A DNA stretch of 64,000 nucleotides from Mactromeris polynyma (lineage: Eukaryota > Mollusca > Bivalvia > Venerida > Mactridae). The stretch covers positions 5,590,941 to 5,654,940 of the forward strand of contig JASFXZ010000028.1 of assembly GCA_032209605.1 (NCBI GenBank), read 5' to 3'. The notes beneath the pieces are model-generated. The model was not told the DNA's origin and did not search any database. It was given only the letters and a program-made list of their open reading frames with translations. The first letter of the stretch is position 1. The number at the start of each line of letters is the position of its first letter. Made by a program: the position numbers and the translations under genes. This document shows positions 45,012-56,777 of the stretch, piece by piece.

Positions 45012-46991
45012 ATGGAGTCACGACCTGAGGTTCATAAAGTGGGTCATGTTGACAAGAGAGATGCTAAAGTGGTGAAAATCGTACATATATCGGATACACA
45101 CATGATCATGATGCACGATCAATATGTCGGTTCTCTTCCAGAGGGCGACATTCTTGTTCATTCTGGGGATTTCTCGGCATTTTCTATGGGACGATATTGT
45201 GGAAACAAGACAAGGGATCGGGACATTGTCATCGATGAAATCAATCGCTTCTTTGATGGTGTTAACTTCAAACACAAAGTATTTGTCGCCGGAAATCATG
45301 AGTTGAGTTTTAACAATCAATGTCGATCATATATAAAAGAGAAACTGACTAATGCTCATTACCTACAAGACGAATCAGTGACTGTTGAAGGCTTGACAAT
45401 CTACGGTTCTCCCTGGAACAGTAAAAGATGGACGTCGTATGCACGAGGGTTTGCAAGGAGTAGCGAGAAATTAGCGCAACATTGGAAGTCAATACCACAG
45501 GACACTGATATTTTAGTGACACATTTGCCACCGGAAGGTATCCTGGACTTGGCACCAAAGAAGTTTTCTGGCATTAAGAATTTATTTTCCCGACATTCGA
45601 CATGTGATGTTTGTAAAACTAGTCATGAACTGAAGGATCACTGGGGTTGTAGAGACTTGAGAAATGTTGTGCTTACAGACGTGAAGTGAGTATAGTTGCA
45701 TTTATTTATTCTATTAAAAGTCCGTAGTTTGAGTTTATAAGCCATACCAATATGAATCTATGTGGCGTCGTCAGTTGGGTAACTTATCAAAGTCTGATGG
45801 AAAAAAATCTGAAAATGTAAAAAAAATCCCAGTAATGTAATGATGTTAAACTGTTACAACATTGGTCCATTTAGCCACTCTAACAATGTTTTGGGTAGCC
45901 AATGACAATGTTTAAAATCTAAACAAATTAATTAAATTTAGTCATTTACTTGGCACTAGTACATTAAGATTGTATTAAAATTGTGTCTTGGTGTGTAATG
46001 TAAAAAAAATATGCTTTTTATAAACACTGTGTTTGTTTTTCCCTGCCTGGTAAGTAAATTGAAAAAAATGAAATCCTGAGGATAAACATAGATAGACTTT
46101 GATTATCACACCACGTCCAGGGAGGCTCGAACTCACGACTTCCGCATCAGGAGTCGGGTCCTCTCCCCCATCGATCCCTGCACCTCGTTTTTGAAAATCC
46201 TGATATACATTATTTACACCAAATTTAAGTCTCAATTACTCAAATAAGTAATTTCTTATTTATTGACTGTACTGTTTTGAGTATACTTTTAATTGAAAAT
46301 ATTTGAAGATAATAAATATATTTAGATTTGTCTTTCTTTTCTTTTAAAATTTTAGACTGAGAGGGATACGTTATGTTGTCAGAACACTTTAATACTCAAT
46401 TTGATTTAAACAGATTGTTGAGGATAGAACTCAGACTCACAGATCATCTGACAGCTGATCATTCAGTTGTTTCTTTTTGTGTCTTCGAGATATGATTGTT
46501 ATGCACCAGTCAATTGTAACCATGCCCCCCCCCAGGTCCGGGGGTATACCGGGGATAGCGGGGGAAATGGGCCGTGTTTTTACCTTCCAGGTGGCCCCAC
46601 TGTGCAGAGTGAATGCAGTGGTTTTGTTTTCGCACCGAAAACAGCGGGGAATGGGCCTTACCTAGGATGTCCCCGGGGTGCAGGGGCATTTGGCGGGGAT
46701 TTTACCAGCAGTTTGTCCCCGCAGGACGGGGATTTTACCTGGGATTGGCTGGACCGAAAATCAAAGTCCCCGCTATTCCCCGGACCTGGGGGGGGCCGTG
46801 GTTACAATTTACTGGTGCATTACATTGACTGTATTAACTATATATTCCAACATTTTGTTTTCAGACCAACTCTCCACCTGTTCGGACATGTACACGAGGA
46901 TACTGGTGTCTGTGAAGTGGGTGGGGTGACATTTTCAAATGCAGCCATGAAAATCAATGAAACAATAAATGTGTTTGACTTTTATGTTTGA
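45012..46991 (+). CDS. Metallophosphoesterase of the MPPED1/2 (UPF0046) family
   Basis: Two exons, 45012-45685 and 46865-46991, split by a phase-2 intron (AA/GTGAGT to TTTTCAG/A), give 801 bp (266 residues plus stop). All calcineurin-like motifs are present: D28 and H30 (ISDTH), D53 (HSGDF), N95-H96 (GNHE), H171 (THLPP) and H233 and H235 (GHVHE). Together they should bind two metal ions and hydrolyse phosphodiesters, as reported for MPPED proteins. Length is close to that of vertebrate members (somewhat under 300). The vertebrate proteins are reported to carry a Gly at one of the metal-site His positions; here the GHxH pair is intact, so full metal binding is expected. ATG 45012 is the first ATG in frame. 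Physiological substrate unknown; the gene is probably unrelated in function to the NLR-like genes next to it. Confidence 0.88.
46110..46195 (-). repeat. tRNA-like SINE fragment, Arg-CCT-like
   Basis: On the minus strand: GACTCCTGATGCGGAAGTCG, then B box GAGTTCGAGCCTC. The A box region is decayed. It lies in the metallophosphoesterase intron and resembles the head at 29025. Confidence 0.5.
46513..46808. mobile_element. 296-bp MITE-like element, G/C-rich, in the metallophosphoesterase intron
   Basis: Inverted ends: ATTGTAACCATGCCCCCCCC on the left and GGTTACAAT preceded by a G-run on the right. Inside them AGGTCCGGGG and CCCCGGACCT are also inverted, and GGGGATAGCGGGG pairs with CCCCGCTATTCCCC. 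Base composition is far from the AT-rich surroundings. Open frames across it continue into exon 2 but are not coding. Confidence 0.75.
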
Positions 46992-48286
46992 TGCTTGCAT
47001 GTACATGTATAGTGCGGTTTTATTAACCGTGAACGCTTGAACATATTACCTGGACCATTGCAGTTCAAAATAGGTGTATTGAAATGTTTGTGTTTGTCTG
47101 TAAGCTTGACAGAGAAAAGGCGCGGTTAAGTTTTGATAGAAAATTATTCCAAACAGTTTTAAATTGTTTTACGCACAAGAGCATTTCCTTACCTAAATTG
47201 ACATGGATTGGTCCTGAAAGTTTATACACCAGTTCGTAGTCAATCTAAGAGCACTATACCTGAGAGGAGTTATATATATTCTGTAGTTTTTACATCTCTT
47301 AGTCTACAGCTTTCTAACTCAATACGAGCCAGTGGTTAGTATCTCGAAGCTCTTGAAAATGTTAAAGTTACTATCCATTTACAAGACCGCTAAGGTTCGC
47401 CTAAGAGAATCTTACTGTGTTAGCTCAAACACTTTCTTATCTTGTTTGTACAAGTTTAACGTATTGGTACGTAAGTTGCCAATCCACTGTGTTATCGTTA
47501 TTTGACAGTGTGTAATTCTTTGTCTTTGCACAAATATTTTAATTACATAGTAAAATGGCGGAGTGAAGTCGGTCCTGGAAACCGAATTTTCAACTTGACG
47601 ATTTTGAATACTCTCACAGAAGAGGTCAGTAAGAATATTTGGAAAATTTAGTGATACAATTTCTCAGAGAAATACAAATGCCTGGGACCCCATTACCCGC
47701 TCAGTTAAATCTGTCAGGATCTGTTTGGACGATTGAAGAAATCAGAAGAAAGTAGCAAGTGTTGCTAAGGTCAAGGCATTCAATGTTGGACTGTTGGCAC
47801 GTAAAACAGCTAGGTTGTGGAAACAGATGTACCCCCACCCCCCCCACCCTCCCCTCCGTCTGATATCAAAGAACTCATTACAGTAACTACTAGCTTGTCT
47901 GTTATACTTCAATGTTTTTCTCGATTTTTCAACAACATGAGAAATCAATAATAATCATCTAGATCTATACTGCTCTTTGGTGTTGGGTAATGAAATGTAG
48001 AAAGATATACATATAGGTCCACATGTGTTGATGTGTCTGTATTTTTTAAATTGCAAGAGATGTTTCAAATTATTCCGAAACCTAAATAATATATTTTGGA
48101 AAAGAGTTACCCTATTTTGAATTTTCTCTTTTTGAAAGTTTTAAAATTAAATAATTTCCTTTTCTTACTCTGAAAATTCCCCTTTAAAACAATTGACTGG
48201 ACTCGAAGTAATGGTCCATAATGCATCATACTTCACCTCAATTTAACATATTTGAAAAGCACATTTTACGATCTTTATTTCAAATA
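46992..48286. other. Downstream of the metallophosphoesterase gene, no gene recognised
   Basis: 3' flank and intergenic sequence. A C-rich simple stretch lies at about 47830-47860. No conserved domain or splice-bounded frame is seen. Confidence 0.45.
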
Positions 48287-48464
48287 CAGTAAAACCTCAA
48301 TAATATGACCACCCTTGGGACCTATGAAAACAGGTTTTACTATTGAGGTGGTCTTAATATTGAGGTTGAATAAAAAACAAAACAGTGAAAACGTACAGGA
48401 AAATGATGTTCTTAATTTTGAGATGGTCTTATTATTGAGGTGGTTATTAAGTGAGGTTTTACTG
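48287..48464. mobile_element. 178-bp Tc1/mariner-pogo-type MITE with TA duplication
   Basis: Inverted ends CAGTAAAACCTCAATAATAT and the complement of CAGTAAAACCTCACTTAATA. Flanked by TA on both sides (48285-48286, 48465-48466). The inner GGTGGTCTTAATATTGAGG blocks are also symmetric. CAGT ends with TA duplications are typical of pogo/Tigger-type elements. No transposase. Confidence 0.88.
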
Positions 48465-49089
48465 TATTTGACAAAAATGCTGCTGCTTTGTAACATTATT
48501 TTACCAAGTTCAAATCACTGTCTTTCCTTATGTCATGTATGCACGAATTGTCCGAGGGTTATAAAATGTCATTGTATTCTCTCTGGCATATGCGTGCACA
48601 CGTTAGGAATCTCTTTATTTTGTAATCTTTATGTGCACTACGGTATGAACTTGCCTTAAATTGGAAGTAATTTGCAAATAGTTCTAGGAGATGGAATTTA
48701 CAGGCTAATACAAGTTTGTGACGTTTTCTGTAACTGTTACATCATGGCTATACATTGATTATGGAAGTATTAATGATTCATTAATTTTTCCATAGTAGTC
48801 TTGGTTCAGAAGACTACAGTAAAATTATTTCCAGAATAACAAATCATCATTGACAAAGGGTTTCTGTCTTTGATATAAATAACATTTTTCATGTCTGTGT
48901 AACTTTGGCTTTTATAAGCCAATTGCTTGATAGTCATATTTTTGTAGTGACCTAATGAGGGACGGGAATGTGTGGGAAGACTTAAAGTATGTGTACGTAT
49001 TTGAAATTCAAAAGTGGAACTGTACATGCAATGTTATCAGAATCAGTAGTTTATATAATGTTGTTTAAGCGCCTCAAGCTTGAACGGTT

Positions 49090-49385
49090 TACAAGGGGAA
49101 TAAGTCTTGTACGTCGCAAGATGACGGTCCGGGTTTTCACAGAAAAGTTAATGTTTGTGGAGTTGGCAGGATATTTTTGTTCTAAAAGGTTTCAGGGACA
49201 TTGTATTTTATTGTGCAATTCAGTAATTGGTTCGAAGTCTTGTACGTTGCAAGACGATGGTCCGGGTTTTAACTAACCCCTTCCTTTCCGACATTTTTTC
49301 TCAAGCATGTACGTTGGCACGTCACAGTACAATCTACAAAGTTACTGCTTGTGGAGTTGGCAGGATACATTTGTCCTTTTATATT
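49090..49385. repeat. About 140-bp imperfect direct repeat, two copies and a part
   Basis: AAGTCTTGTACGTCGCAAGA with GGTCCGGGTTTT occurs at about 49102 and again at about 49237. TTGTGGAGTTGGCAGGATA occurs at 49155 and 49350. Polyadenylation-like AATAAA words lie just to the right (about 49397 and 49488). Confidence 0.75.
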
Positions 49386-49770
49386 ATGCCTATGCAATAA
49401 AATTTACAGTTACATGTATAAACAATATTTTATATAAAAAGATTTTACATTTTTGTAATCCATTTACAAATTTGATTTATTCTCTTGAATAAACCTGGTA
49501 TATACACATAGCTGTGATCAGTGTTATTGTTTGTTCCACACTTTGATGGGATACTAAAGCTAAACTGCATGATGTGGTTCACATAGCTGTTTTTGCCGTT
49601 GGTACATTGCGCTGGAATTCAATGACTGAACAGACATACTGCAGATGTTATACTGATATGCATAAACAATGTCACACACATGCAATTATCCTTAAGCATA
49701 AATTTCAATAATTCACTGGATAGATGTCAGATCTCAGACAGTAATAGCACAGCATAGTTGATTTGTACTT

Positions 49771-49846
49771 CGAGGGTTCAACGCAAAACTGTCGTAACTC
49801 CTATATAAATACATAGGAGTTACAACAGTGTTGCGTTGAGCCCTCG
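49771..49846. mobile_element. 76-bp palindrome (hairpin MITE)
   Basis: CGAGGGTTCAACGCAAAACT pairs with the complement of AGTGTTGCGTTGAGCCCTCG, and GTAACTCCTAT with ATAGGAGTTAC, leaving a loop of under ten bases. It could be a complete short palindromic element or the ends of a deleted one. Confidence 0.75.
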
Positions 49847-50449
49847 ACATGTAATACATGTATTCAGGGCTCTAGAAATCCACTAGCCCGACGTCCAGGT
49901 CTAGTCTAATGCTGAATCTGGCTACCAACAGTTGAGTTGAAGTTAGCCCCGGACAAGTCTGTTTTAAAGCTAACCAACATCAGCAACTGTTCAGTCGTAA
50001 GTCAAACCTTAGAATACATGTGATTAATAATTTTAGAATCTGGTGCTATCATTGCATATGTTAATTTGTTACTAAATTGACAACTAGCTTCCTATGTCGG
50101 ACAAGTCAAATTTTACATTTCCATTAGTCAGGAACAAGTGTGTTCGAAAAACATGTGTATTTACAATTTATGATATGAAATGTAAATTTATTGATTGCAT
50201 TGAACCAATTTTCAAAAAAAGGCTCACTTTTGTTGTTTCATAAAAATTGTGTGATAAATTAAGTATAATTTGACCACTCCTACAAAGTCAAACCCCAGGT
50301 GCACAACTTTGTAAACTGACAACCAGGTAGTATTGTTCATAAACTTCATGCATTCAGATCACAAACAGGTACTTTTTCAAAATAAAACCAATACAAATTC
50401 AAGTTGAATGGATAGACAGACAGACCAGGGTAAATTCAAAAGACTTGGG

Positions 50450-50703
50450 AGCCGAGGCCGTGGTCCAGTGGTTAGTGCGCTGGACTTGTAACCAGGTGAT
50501 CTGGGTTCGATTCCTGGTCGCGGCAGGTCATACCCTTCCATGAAAATTTGACAAAAATGTCGATTTTCCTCCACTTGTGGAGAAGTTGCTGGCTCCTTTT
50601 GGAAGGGTAAGTTAGTACTGGTAAGAATTCAGTGAACCGGCCGCCGTATATAACTGAAATATCGTTGAGAAACGGCGTTAAACCCGATGAAACAAACAAA
50701 CAA
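50450..50703 (+). mobile_element. Complete tRNA-derived SINE with 14-bp target duplication
   Basis: Head with A box TGGTCCAGTGG and B box GGTTCGATTCC, loop CTTGTAA (Thr-TGT-like). The body contains TCATACCCTTCCATGAAAAT and the tail ends TTGAGAAACGGCGTTAAACC then (AAAC)n. Perfect target duplications TCAAAAGACTTGGG lie at 50436-50449 and 50704-50717. The polymerase III boxes are intact. Confidence 0.93.
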
Positions 50704-50717
50704 TCAAAAGACTTGGG

Positions 50718-53017
50718 GCATAAAAAATGACAAAATACAAGGTTTGTTTATCATTGTTTTATTTGAAGTAAAATTGACTACAATGCAAAACTTGCATTAT
50801 TATATACATCAAAATGCAATGAGATTATATGTTCAGACTGTATCAAACTATGTGGTATATGATTTTACGTAGTCAGTATATGACCTTAATACATTATACG
50901 TAATTACAAAGTACATATAAATCAAATAAAATACGCAGAGAGAGTAAAGCTCGTCTTTATACAAACACAAGGCACTATCGTTCCCTACAAGCTAGATTTC
51001 AGAGCAGTAAGTCAAGTGACATCTTGCAACTTTTCAGGTTTTTCACACAATAAACATTTATATGAGAGATGAGATTTTCAAAATGAAATTCAGATTTCTC
51101 AAAAACAAGCAAACACTCGGTGTTGTGTATGAAAGGTATGTCGCATATTTGTTGACGTTATAAAGCATCATGTCCACTACCTCAATAAAACAGACAAGTC
51201 CCTGAATATACAGTCATTTTCAAATACAATGAATTCAAGCCATTTCTTGTACTGTGTTGATGATGGGGCGGGCATGTATCGTTTATTCAATGTATCATTT
51301 TCTCATGTCCGTCTTTGTAAAAATATCAATGATCTTTATATATAAGGCTGAGTAGAATTCCATGGAAATCACTCTGGAGTGGAGGAATGACAGTTGAAAA
51401 TAAGGGGATCACCCACAGAATATTTTAGTAGGTTTTTACGCCCCCACCCCCCACCATTGTAATTTTAATTGGTGGTTGATCCTACTCCCCCCTCCCCCGG
51501 GAGATTTTCCAGGAATACTCCTTAGCATAAATGTTAACAACCAGCAGATTCATTTACAGATTTAAAGATGCATTATCACAAAACGGCCAGGTTTGGGATG
51601 TTTAGCCAGAGTTTCAGATGTATTGTACACTGGAAATGTTCTTAAATATAGTGACCATACATTTGATCAGTAAAAATATCAAGAAAAACAATAATCGTTA
51701 TGCAATAAAATATAGATTTCAATCCACGTAAGATAACTTTTAAGTAGAAGTAAAAACTATTCTGGATTAGTTGACTGTGGTATTATCATCATCATTAAAC
51801 ATATGAAAAATGTTCACAGTAGGAGTTTCATTTCAAAACTCTTGAATGAATACAAATACCACAAACTGGAAGACGAGACATTTACTATGGCACCGATCCA
51901 TAATTATTTAAGGTGGAGTAGGTTTATAATTATGTTTCGTTATAGATCCAATAATTCACAAATGAAGCAATTATAACACTTAAGTAGAACACTCAATTTT
52001 AATATAAAATCTAACACAAAATATTCTTCATTGCATTTTTATCAATTAACATTCACTTCAGGTAAATGGTAATTAATAATTTCCTCAAAAAAACAACATA
52101 AAAAAGAATATGCATAATAATATGTTCCCATACTCAAGATAACAAATTGGAACTTTATCATCGATTTGCAGTTTGCTAACACATAGACATACATTCTCAT
52201 ATAAACTGCTTCACACAAATTAGCAAGATTTCCTCACACGCTGATCCAACCAATCAGATCACATGATTATAGTCAATATTTACATATCATTATCATTGAC
52301 AGACAAAATTATTGCACATACAAAGAACTGCATAACTAGAAATAATATCTACACAAGGAAAAAAAAAAGTGCAGTCGGAATTTACTGGCAACCGAAGAAA
52401 ATGGAGCAATAAACATGGGATAGTACACAAAGTATGTTTGGTGTTAGCGCGGACGTATAAACCATCGATTCGAAACAAGACTGATATTGGTGAAACAATT
52501 ACGTGAATTAATTTACCCACAATCCTTAGCATGCGCTCATTAAGTATTGTGAATTTCCACCAATTTATCGATCGGCGATAGACGACAATCTCTGTTCAGT
52601 TCTGTCCGTTCCTGGCTCAGTTATTTATACGCTTAGATTTCCATGTAATTACCTATTGATCTGTGTAATTCTTAATTGCCTCAATATAGTTATTTAAAAA
52701 TGTACTAAGACTTTAAATATGACCATTACGGCACTTCTTTCGGACGTCGCAAATATTTATTGTGAGATTGATCTCGGAATAAAATCTTGCCGGTCACGAG
52801 ATTTCAAACAAATCTAAACACACAAAGCAGGACGTTTCCAATGCATGGTTTATATGTCCTTGGTGTTAGAATGAGCAATAAATTCAGGTCAATGACACAA
52901 GAACACAATACATGTAATGCAACGGATGGAACTTTAATCAATTCACTTAAATGATGCATAAAAAACTGCTCAAGTTCAGTACGATATATTCAGAGATTAA
53001 AACATCACTAAGCACTC
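50718..53017. other. AT-rich non-coding stretch, possibly 3' flank of the septin gene
   Basis: No frame, splice-bounded exon or tRNA-like head is recognised. C-rich low-complexity patches occur at 51430-51510. It might include distal 3' untranslated sequence of the minus-strand septin gene, but nothing proves it. Confidence 0.4.
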
Positions 53018-53268
53018 AGGTTTAACGCTGTTTCTCAACGATATTTCAGTTATATACAGCGGCCGGTTCACCTAACCAGTTTTTCCTGGACTGAAATCTA
53101 ACCAGTACTAACTTACCCTTCCACAAGGAGCCGGCAACTTCTCCACATGAGGAGGAAAATCAACATTTTTGTCATATTTTCATGGAAGGGTATGACCTGC
53201 CGCGACCGGGAATCGAACCCGGATCGCCGGGTTACAAGTCCAGCGCACTAACCATTGGACCACAGCTT
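53018..53268 (-). mobile_element. tRNA-derived SINE, same family as 50450
   Basis: On the minus strand it has the same order: TGGTCCAATGGTTAGTGCGC, B box GGTTCGATTCCC, GGTCATACCCTTCCATGAAA, ATCGTTGAGAAACAGCGTTA. The (AAAC)n tail and target duplication are not evident, so it is older or end-damaged. Confidence 0.88.
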
Positions 53269-54414
53269 GTTTGATAACAAACGTATCCAGTTTTAGAATT
53301 TACACAAGATGGTTTATATTACATGGAGACTTCCATAAAGAAATAAAATTTTATGTGTGAACAAAATATGTAGAAAAAAACACAACATTCAATGATGCAG
53401 GAGACACACAGACAACACTGTACATGCACTTAGTAGTAACCACGATCACTATCATACCTCGGGTCACACAAATATGCCGGTCAAACAAATTTTTCTGACC
53501 ATTTTGATTATCGAAAATATTCTAATATTATTTTGCAATACATTTCCTATTCATACATACAATAGTAAAAAAGCCTCTTATTCCTTGTATTGAAATTTCA
53601 AAGCTAATCTAGTTGACAAATTAAGACAATCTATGTACTGCTAATTGCTAAACAAATTGCTTGGTTTCTAAATATTCTGTTTAGCAACAATTATTCCGTT
53701 GCTACGCTCTAACAACCTTCATATAGGTACTAAACAATTTTCTTATACATCTTTATATCCATTCTTCGTGTATCTTCCATTTACAGGGGCGTCAGTAAGA
53801 CTTGGGAGCTGGTAAAGTTACCCAGTAACTAAAGCATCATCACCCGGCTGCTTGTCTTGTATGAATGACCATAATTTTTGGGGAATACACGTACCACCAA
53901 AGATCCTGCCTACATTTGCCTGCTACTTCAAGAATTAGTGACACCCCTGATTACCTTTGACATCAAAAAAATAAATATACATGTACTGTTAACAGGAATA
54001 CTGGTGGGTCTGTATACTTCAATAGGAACAAAAACATTCTTTCCCAAGCATTTGTAATTTAGTTTTCAAATGCTTCAAAATCAATCTTCTGTAACCCCTT
54101 AAATAGAACATAAAGAAATCAAACAATTTTCTACTTGTTTGGCCTACAGGGACTTAGGGGACAAAGGGGGTTTATTCCCTGATGAAAGAAAATGAGCAAC
54201 GATGCACTGATAAGTGCCAGCTGTATAAATGTATGAATGCAAGTTTCACAGAAACACGGCAAAACTTTACTTGACTTGAATCAGATCTGGTAGAGGGTCG
54301 ATGAATAATGTGAATATGAAATGAGTCCAGTTATTTTAACATAGCTGCGTTACTTTGGTCCTTACTTTTAGCATTTAATGAAAACAATATAAGACGATTA
54401 TTTGAGGCGTTCCC
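53269..54414. other. Non-coding, no feature recognised
   Basis: No supported gene, repeat or RNA on either strand. Confidence 0.4.
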
Positions 54415-54426
54415 TGGAGATAAGTG

Positions 54427-54560
54427 CCATGGGTGTAAGATAGGGTTTGTCAGCGCCGGTGGAAACACAGGAAATCCCGGCCTGGTATGCAAGAAATATG
54501 TAAGATAGGGTTTGCCAGCACCGGTGGAAACACAGGAAATTCCGGCCTGGTATGCAAGAT
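54427..54560. repeat. 65-bp tandem duplication
   Basis: Two adjacent copies of a segment starting GTAAGATAGGGTTTG, containing CCGGTGGAAACACAGGAAAT and ending GGCCTGGTATGCAAGA. The copies differ at a few positions. Confidence 0.88.
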
Positions 54561-56339
54561 ACTCTATCTGCTTGATTTCTGCGTAGATCTTGCTTTCATC
54601 CACCAAATTGTCAAGTAAAACATTCAAACATTTCCGTACTGAACAACAAACATTTATGCTTCAGGCCATTAAATACACAAGTTATATAAAAAATGTTTCT
54701 GAATTTTTTTTTAATTATTTTGGTTTGCGACATTAATCTGTTTACATTGTACATGACACGAGTCTTGTAGAAAAATAAATTCACTGACTGATATTCAATA
54801 ATCCTTTGAACAGTCTCAGATATTCCAAAGAAGCAAATTCTAAACTTGTGTTTTTAATGGTGTTAAGTATTGAGGATGATGAAAAGGTAAGGCAGATTCA
54901 ATCAGTAAAAAAATTTCATGTTTAAAATTTACAAACTAACACATGAAGAACCAGAGACTTTACACAGTAAGCAATAAATGCCACCGACGCGGAGAACCCT
55001 CGCTGGGGACCCTAGAGGTACAGACCTCACCTGTGTGACGTATCTTGTGATGCTTGACTTTGGTACAAAGTTTCGTCAGAGTCGTTTGATTCTTTAAACT
55101 TTTCAAGCAGAGACATGAGGTGATTCTGACAGACGAACGTACGCACATACGGACAGTGTTGTCACTACATGCTTCCTGTCGGAGCATAAAAAAAGGCAAA
55201 TAAAAAAGTTGAAAAATCTACGAAAATTCAGAAAAATAAGCATTTCATAACGGAAGCCATAAAAAAACAATAAACAGTGAATGACTGACATGTACACATG
55301 AATGGACCCTGTCTTCAATGAAGTCACTTCATTTCAAAGCAAAAAACCAAAAGGTACAACATACGAGACTAAAATGCGTAGCAGTAACATTGGACCATTG
55401 ACCATTGGTCACGTAAAAATGTCTTTTCAATGTAGAATATGAGAGTACAACATGAATCAATTGGCAAACTGGAAGTTTCTAGCTTTGTTCATTATGCTGT
55501 AGTTATTTTCAGTGGGTATCTTCCTTCTCATTTTCAGATAAATACCTGAAATAGATAAGATATATATATATAAAAATTGTTTGTTCGGGTCCGAAATTTT
55601 AATTTGAACAATACTTGGTTTTGAGCCCATTTCAATTAGGCATAAGAAGACACATCAAGACCTGATATTTATTCTGAATGATACCAAGTATTTGGTTAGA
55701 ACGTGTCGAACAAACAAGGTCCGACTGTATATAGAAAAACAGTTTACTATATCCATTAATAACTTCAAAGGGCCATAATTCTGCTGACGATACACGTAAG
55801 GCTTGATGCTGGTATGTTCCACCAAATTGAAATCAAATCAGCAGTTAGTAGAAGTAATCCAGATACATGTTAGACAAAAAGTTAGAAAGATGGCTGCAAA
55901 AAAGGACAGGCAAGTCAATATGTCGTCCTTGAAATCGGAACACTTAATAATCGAGTTTTACCCATAAATATTCATAAATCCTTGTAAAATTTCTTTTCAT
56001 ACAAATCAAACATCCCATCAGATTGTTTAACGTATATAAATTTTACAGAATAAAATACAGGCATTGTGTAATTGTGTGTAACTATGTAACCATTCTAAAA
56101 TCAAGGTCAAATCAAGATTAAACCAACCTTGTGTGTGGGGTCAATAAATATGTTTTATGGAATATTTGACAATGTCAGTTTTGACAGCAGTGTCATTAAA
56201 GACTATTACACGTAAACTTGAGAAAGTGAGTTTATAACCATGCTGCCGTGAAATCTGTCATTGATAAAATGAACAATGAAAAGAGACGGTATTTTAAAAA
56301 ATGAAAATTAGTTTTTATTCAAATTAACACAATTTTTCA
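54561..56339. other. Non-coding, no feature recognised
   Basis: AT-rich sequence without supported exons. If the septin 3' untranslated region is long it would lie here (minus strand). Confidence 0.4.
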
Positions 56340-56578
56340 ACATTGTTTCAAGTTATACACGGTGGTCAGCTGAACAAACCAATTTTCCTGGAATCAACTA
56401 TCAACCAGTACTGATTTGCCTTTCTGTAAGCAGCTGACACTTCCCCGCATGAAGCAGAGGTGGAAGACAATGAAGGTAGTCAAATGTCACAGAAGGACAT
56501 GACCTGCCCCGCCTGGGAATCAAACTTGGACTTCCCACATGGCAGCCGAGCATTCTACCAACTGAGCTAACTGGGTGG
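56340..56578 (-). mobile_element. Divergent tRNA-derived SINE, Gly-like head
   Basis: Minus strand: A box TAGCTCAGTTGG, loop CTGCCAT (central GCC), weak B box AGTTTGATTCCC, then GGTCATGTCCTTCTGTGACA and a 3' part resembling the 50450 family (CCACCGTGTATAACTTGAA). It sits about 100 bp downstream of the septin stop codon. An older or separate subfamily with a different tRNA head. Confidence 0.75.
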
Positions 56579-56678
56579 GAATCATTAAGCAACACACATC
56601 TAACTATCACATAATCATTTGTGTATTACAAACACCTGAAATAACTTGTTAATTTTGACCATATATTTTCCTTACCAA

Positions 56679-56777
56679 CTATACATTATGTGACCGCACG
56701 CCATTCTGCTGACCACCCTGTTTCTGGGCGTCCATTTCAGCCTGCATTTTGGCGAGCATTTCCTGCATTTTTCTCAA
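56679..56777 (-). CDS. Septin last coding exon: C-terminal coiled coil and stop
   Basis: Minus strand, TTTCAG/TTGAGAAAA to AATGTATAG. 32 residues plus stop, phase 0. Heptad-like spacing of Leu, Met and Ala (L-x-x-M-x-x-M-L-x-x-M) indicates the coiled coil, followed by a Gln/Gly-rich tail. Confidence 0.78.
   Translation of the reverse strand: MRKMQEMLAKMQAEMDAQKQGGQQNGVRSHNV

Noticed and set aside
46467..46991. 174-residue open frame extending upstream of metallophosphoesterase exon 2
   Set aside because: The upstream part is the G/C-rich MITE in the intron; splice phase and family homology place the exon start at 46865.
50450..50530. Functional tRNA-Thr gene
   Set aside because: A and B boxes are good but the anticodon and acceptor stems are imperfect, and the segment is fused to a SINE body with target duplications.
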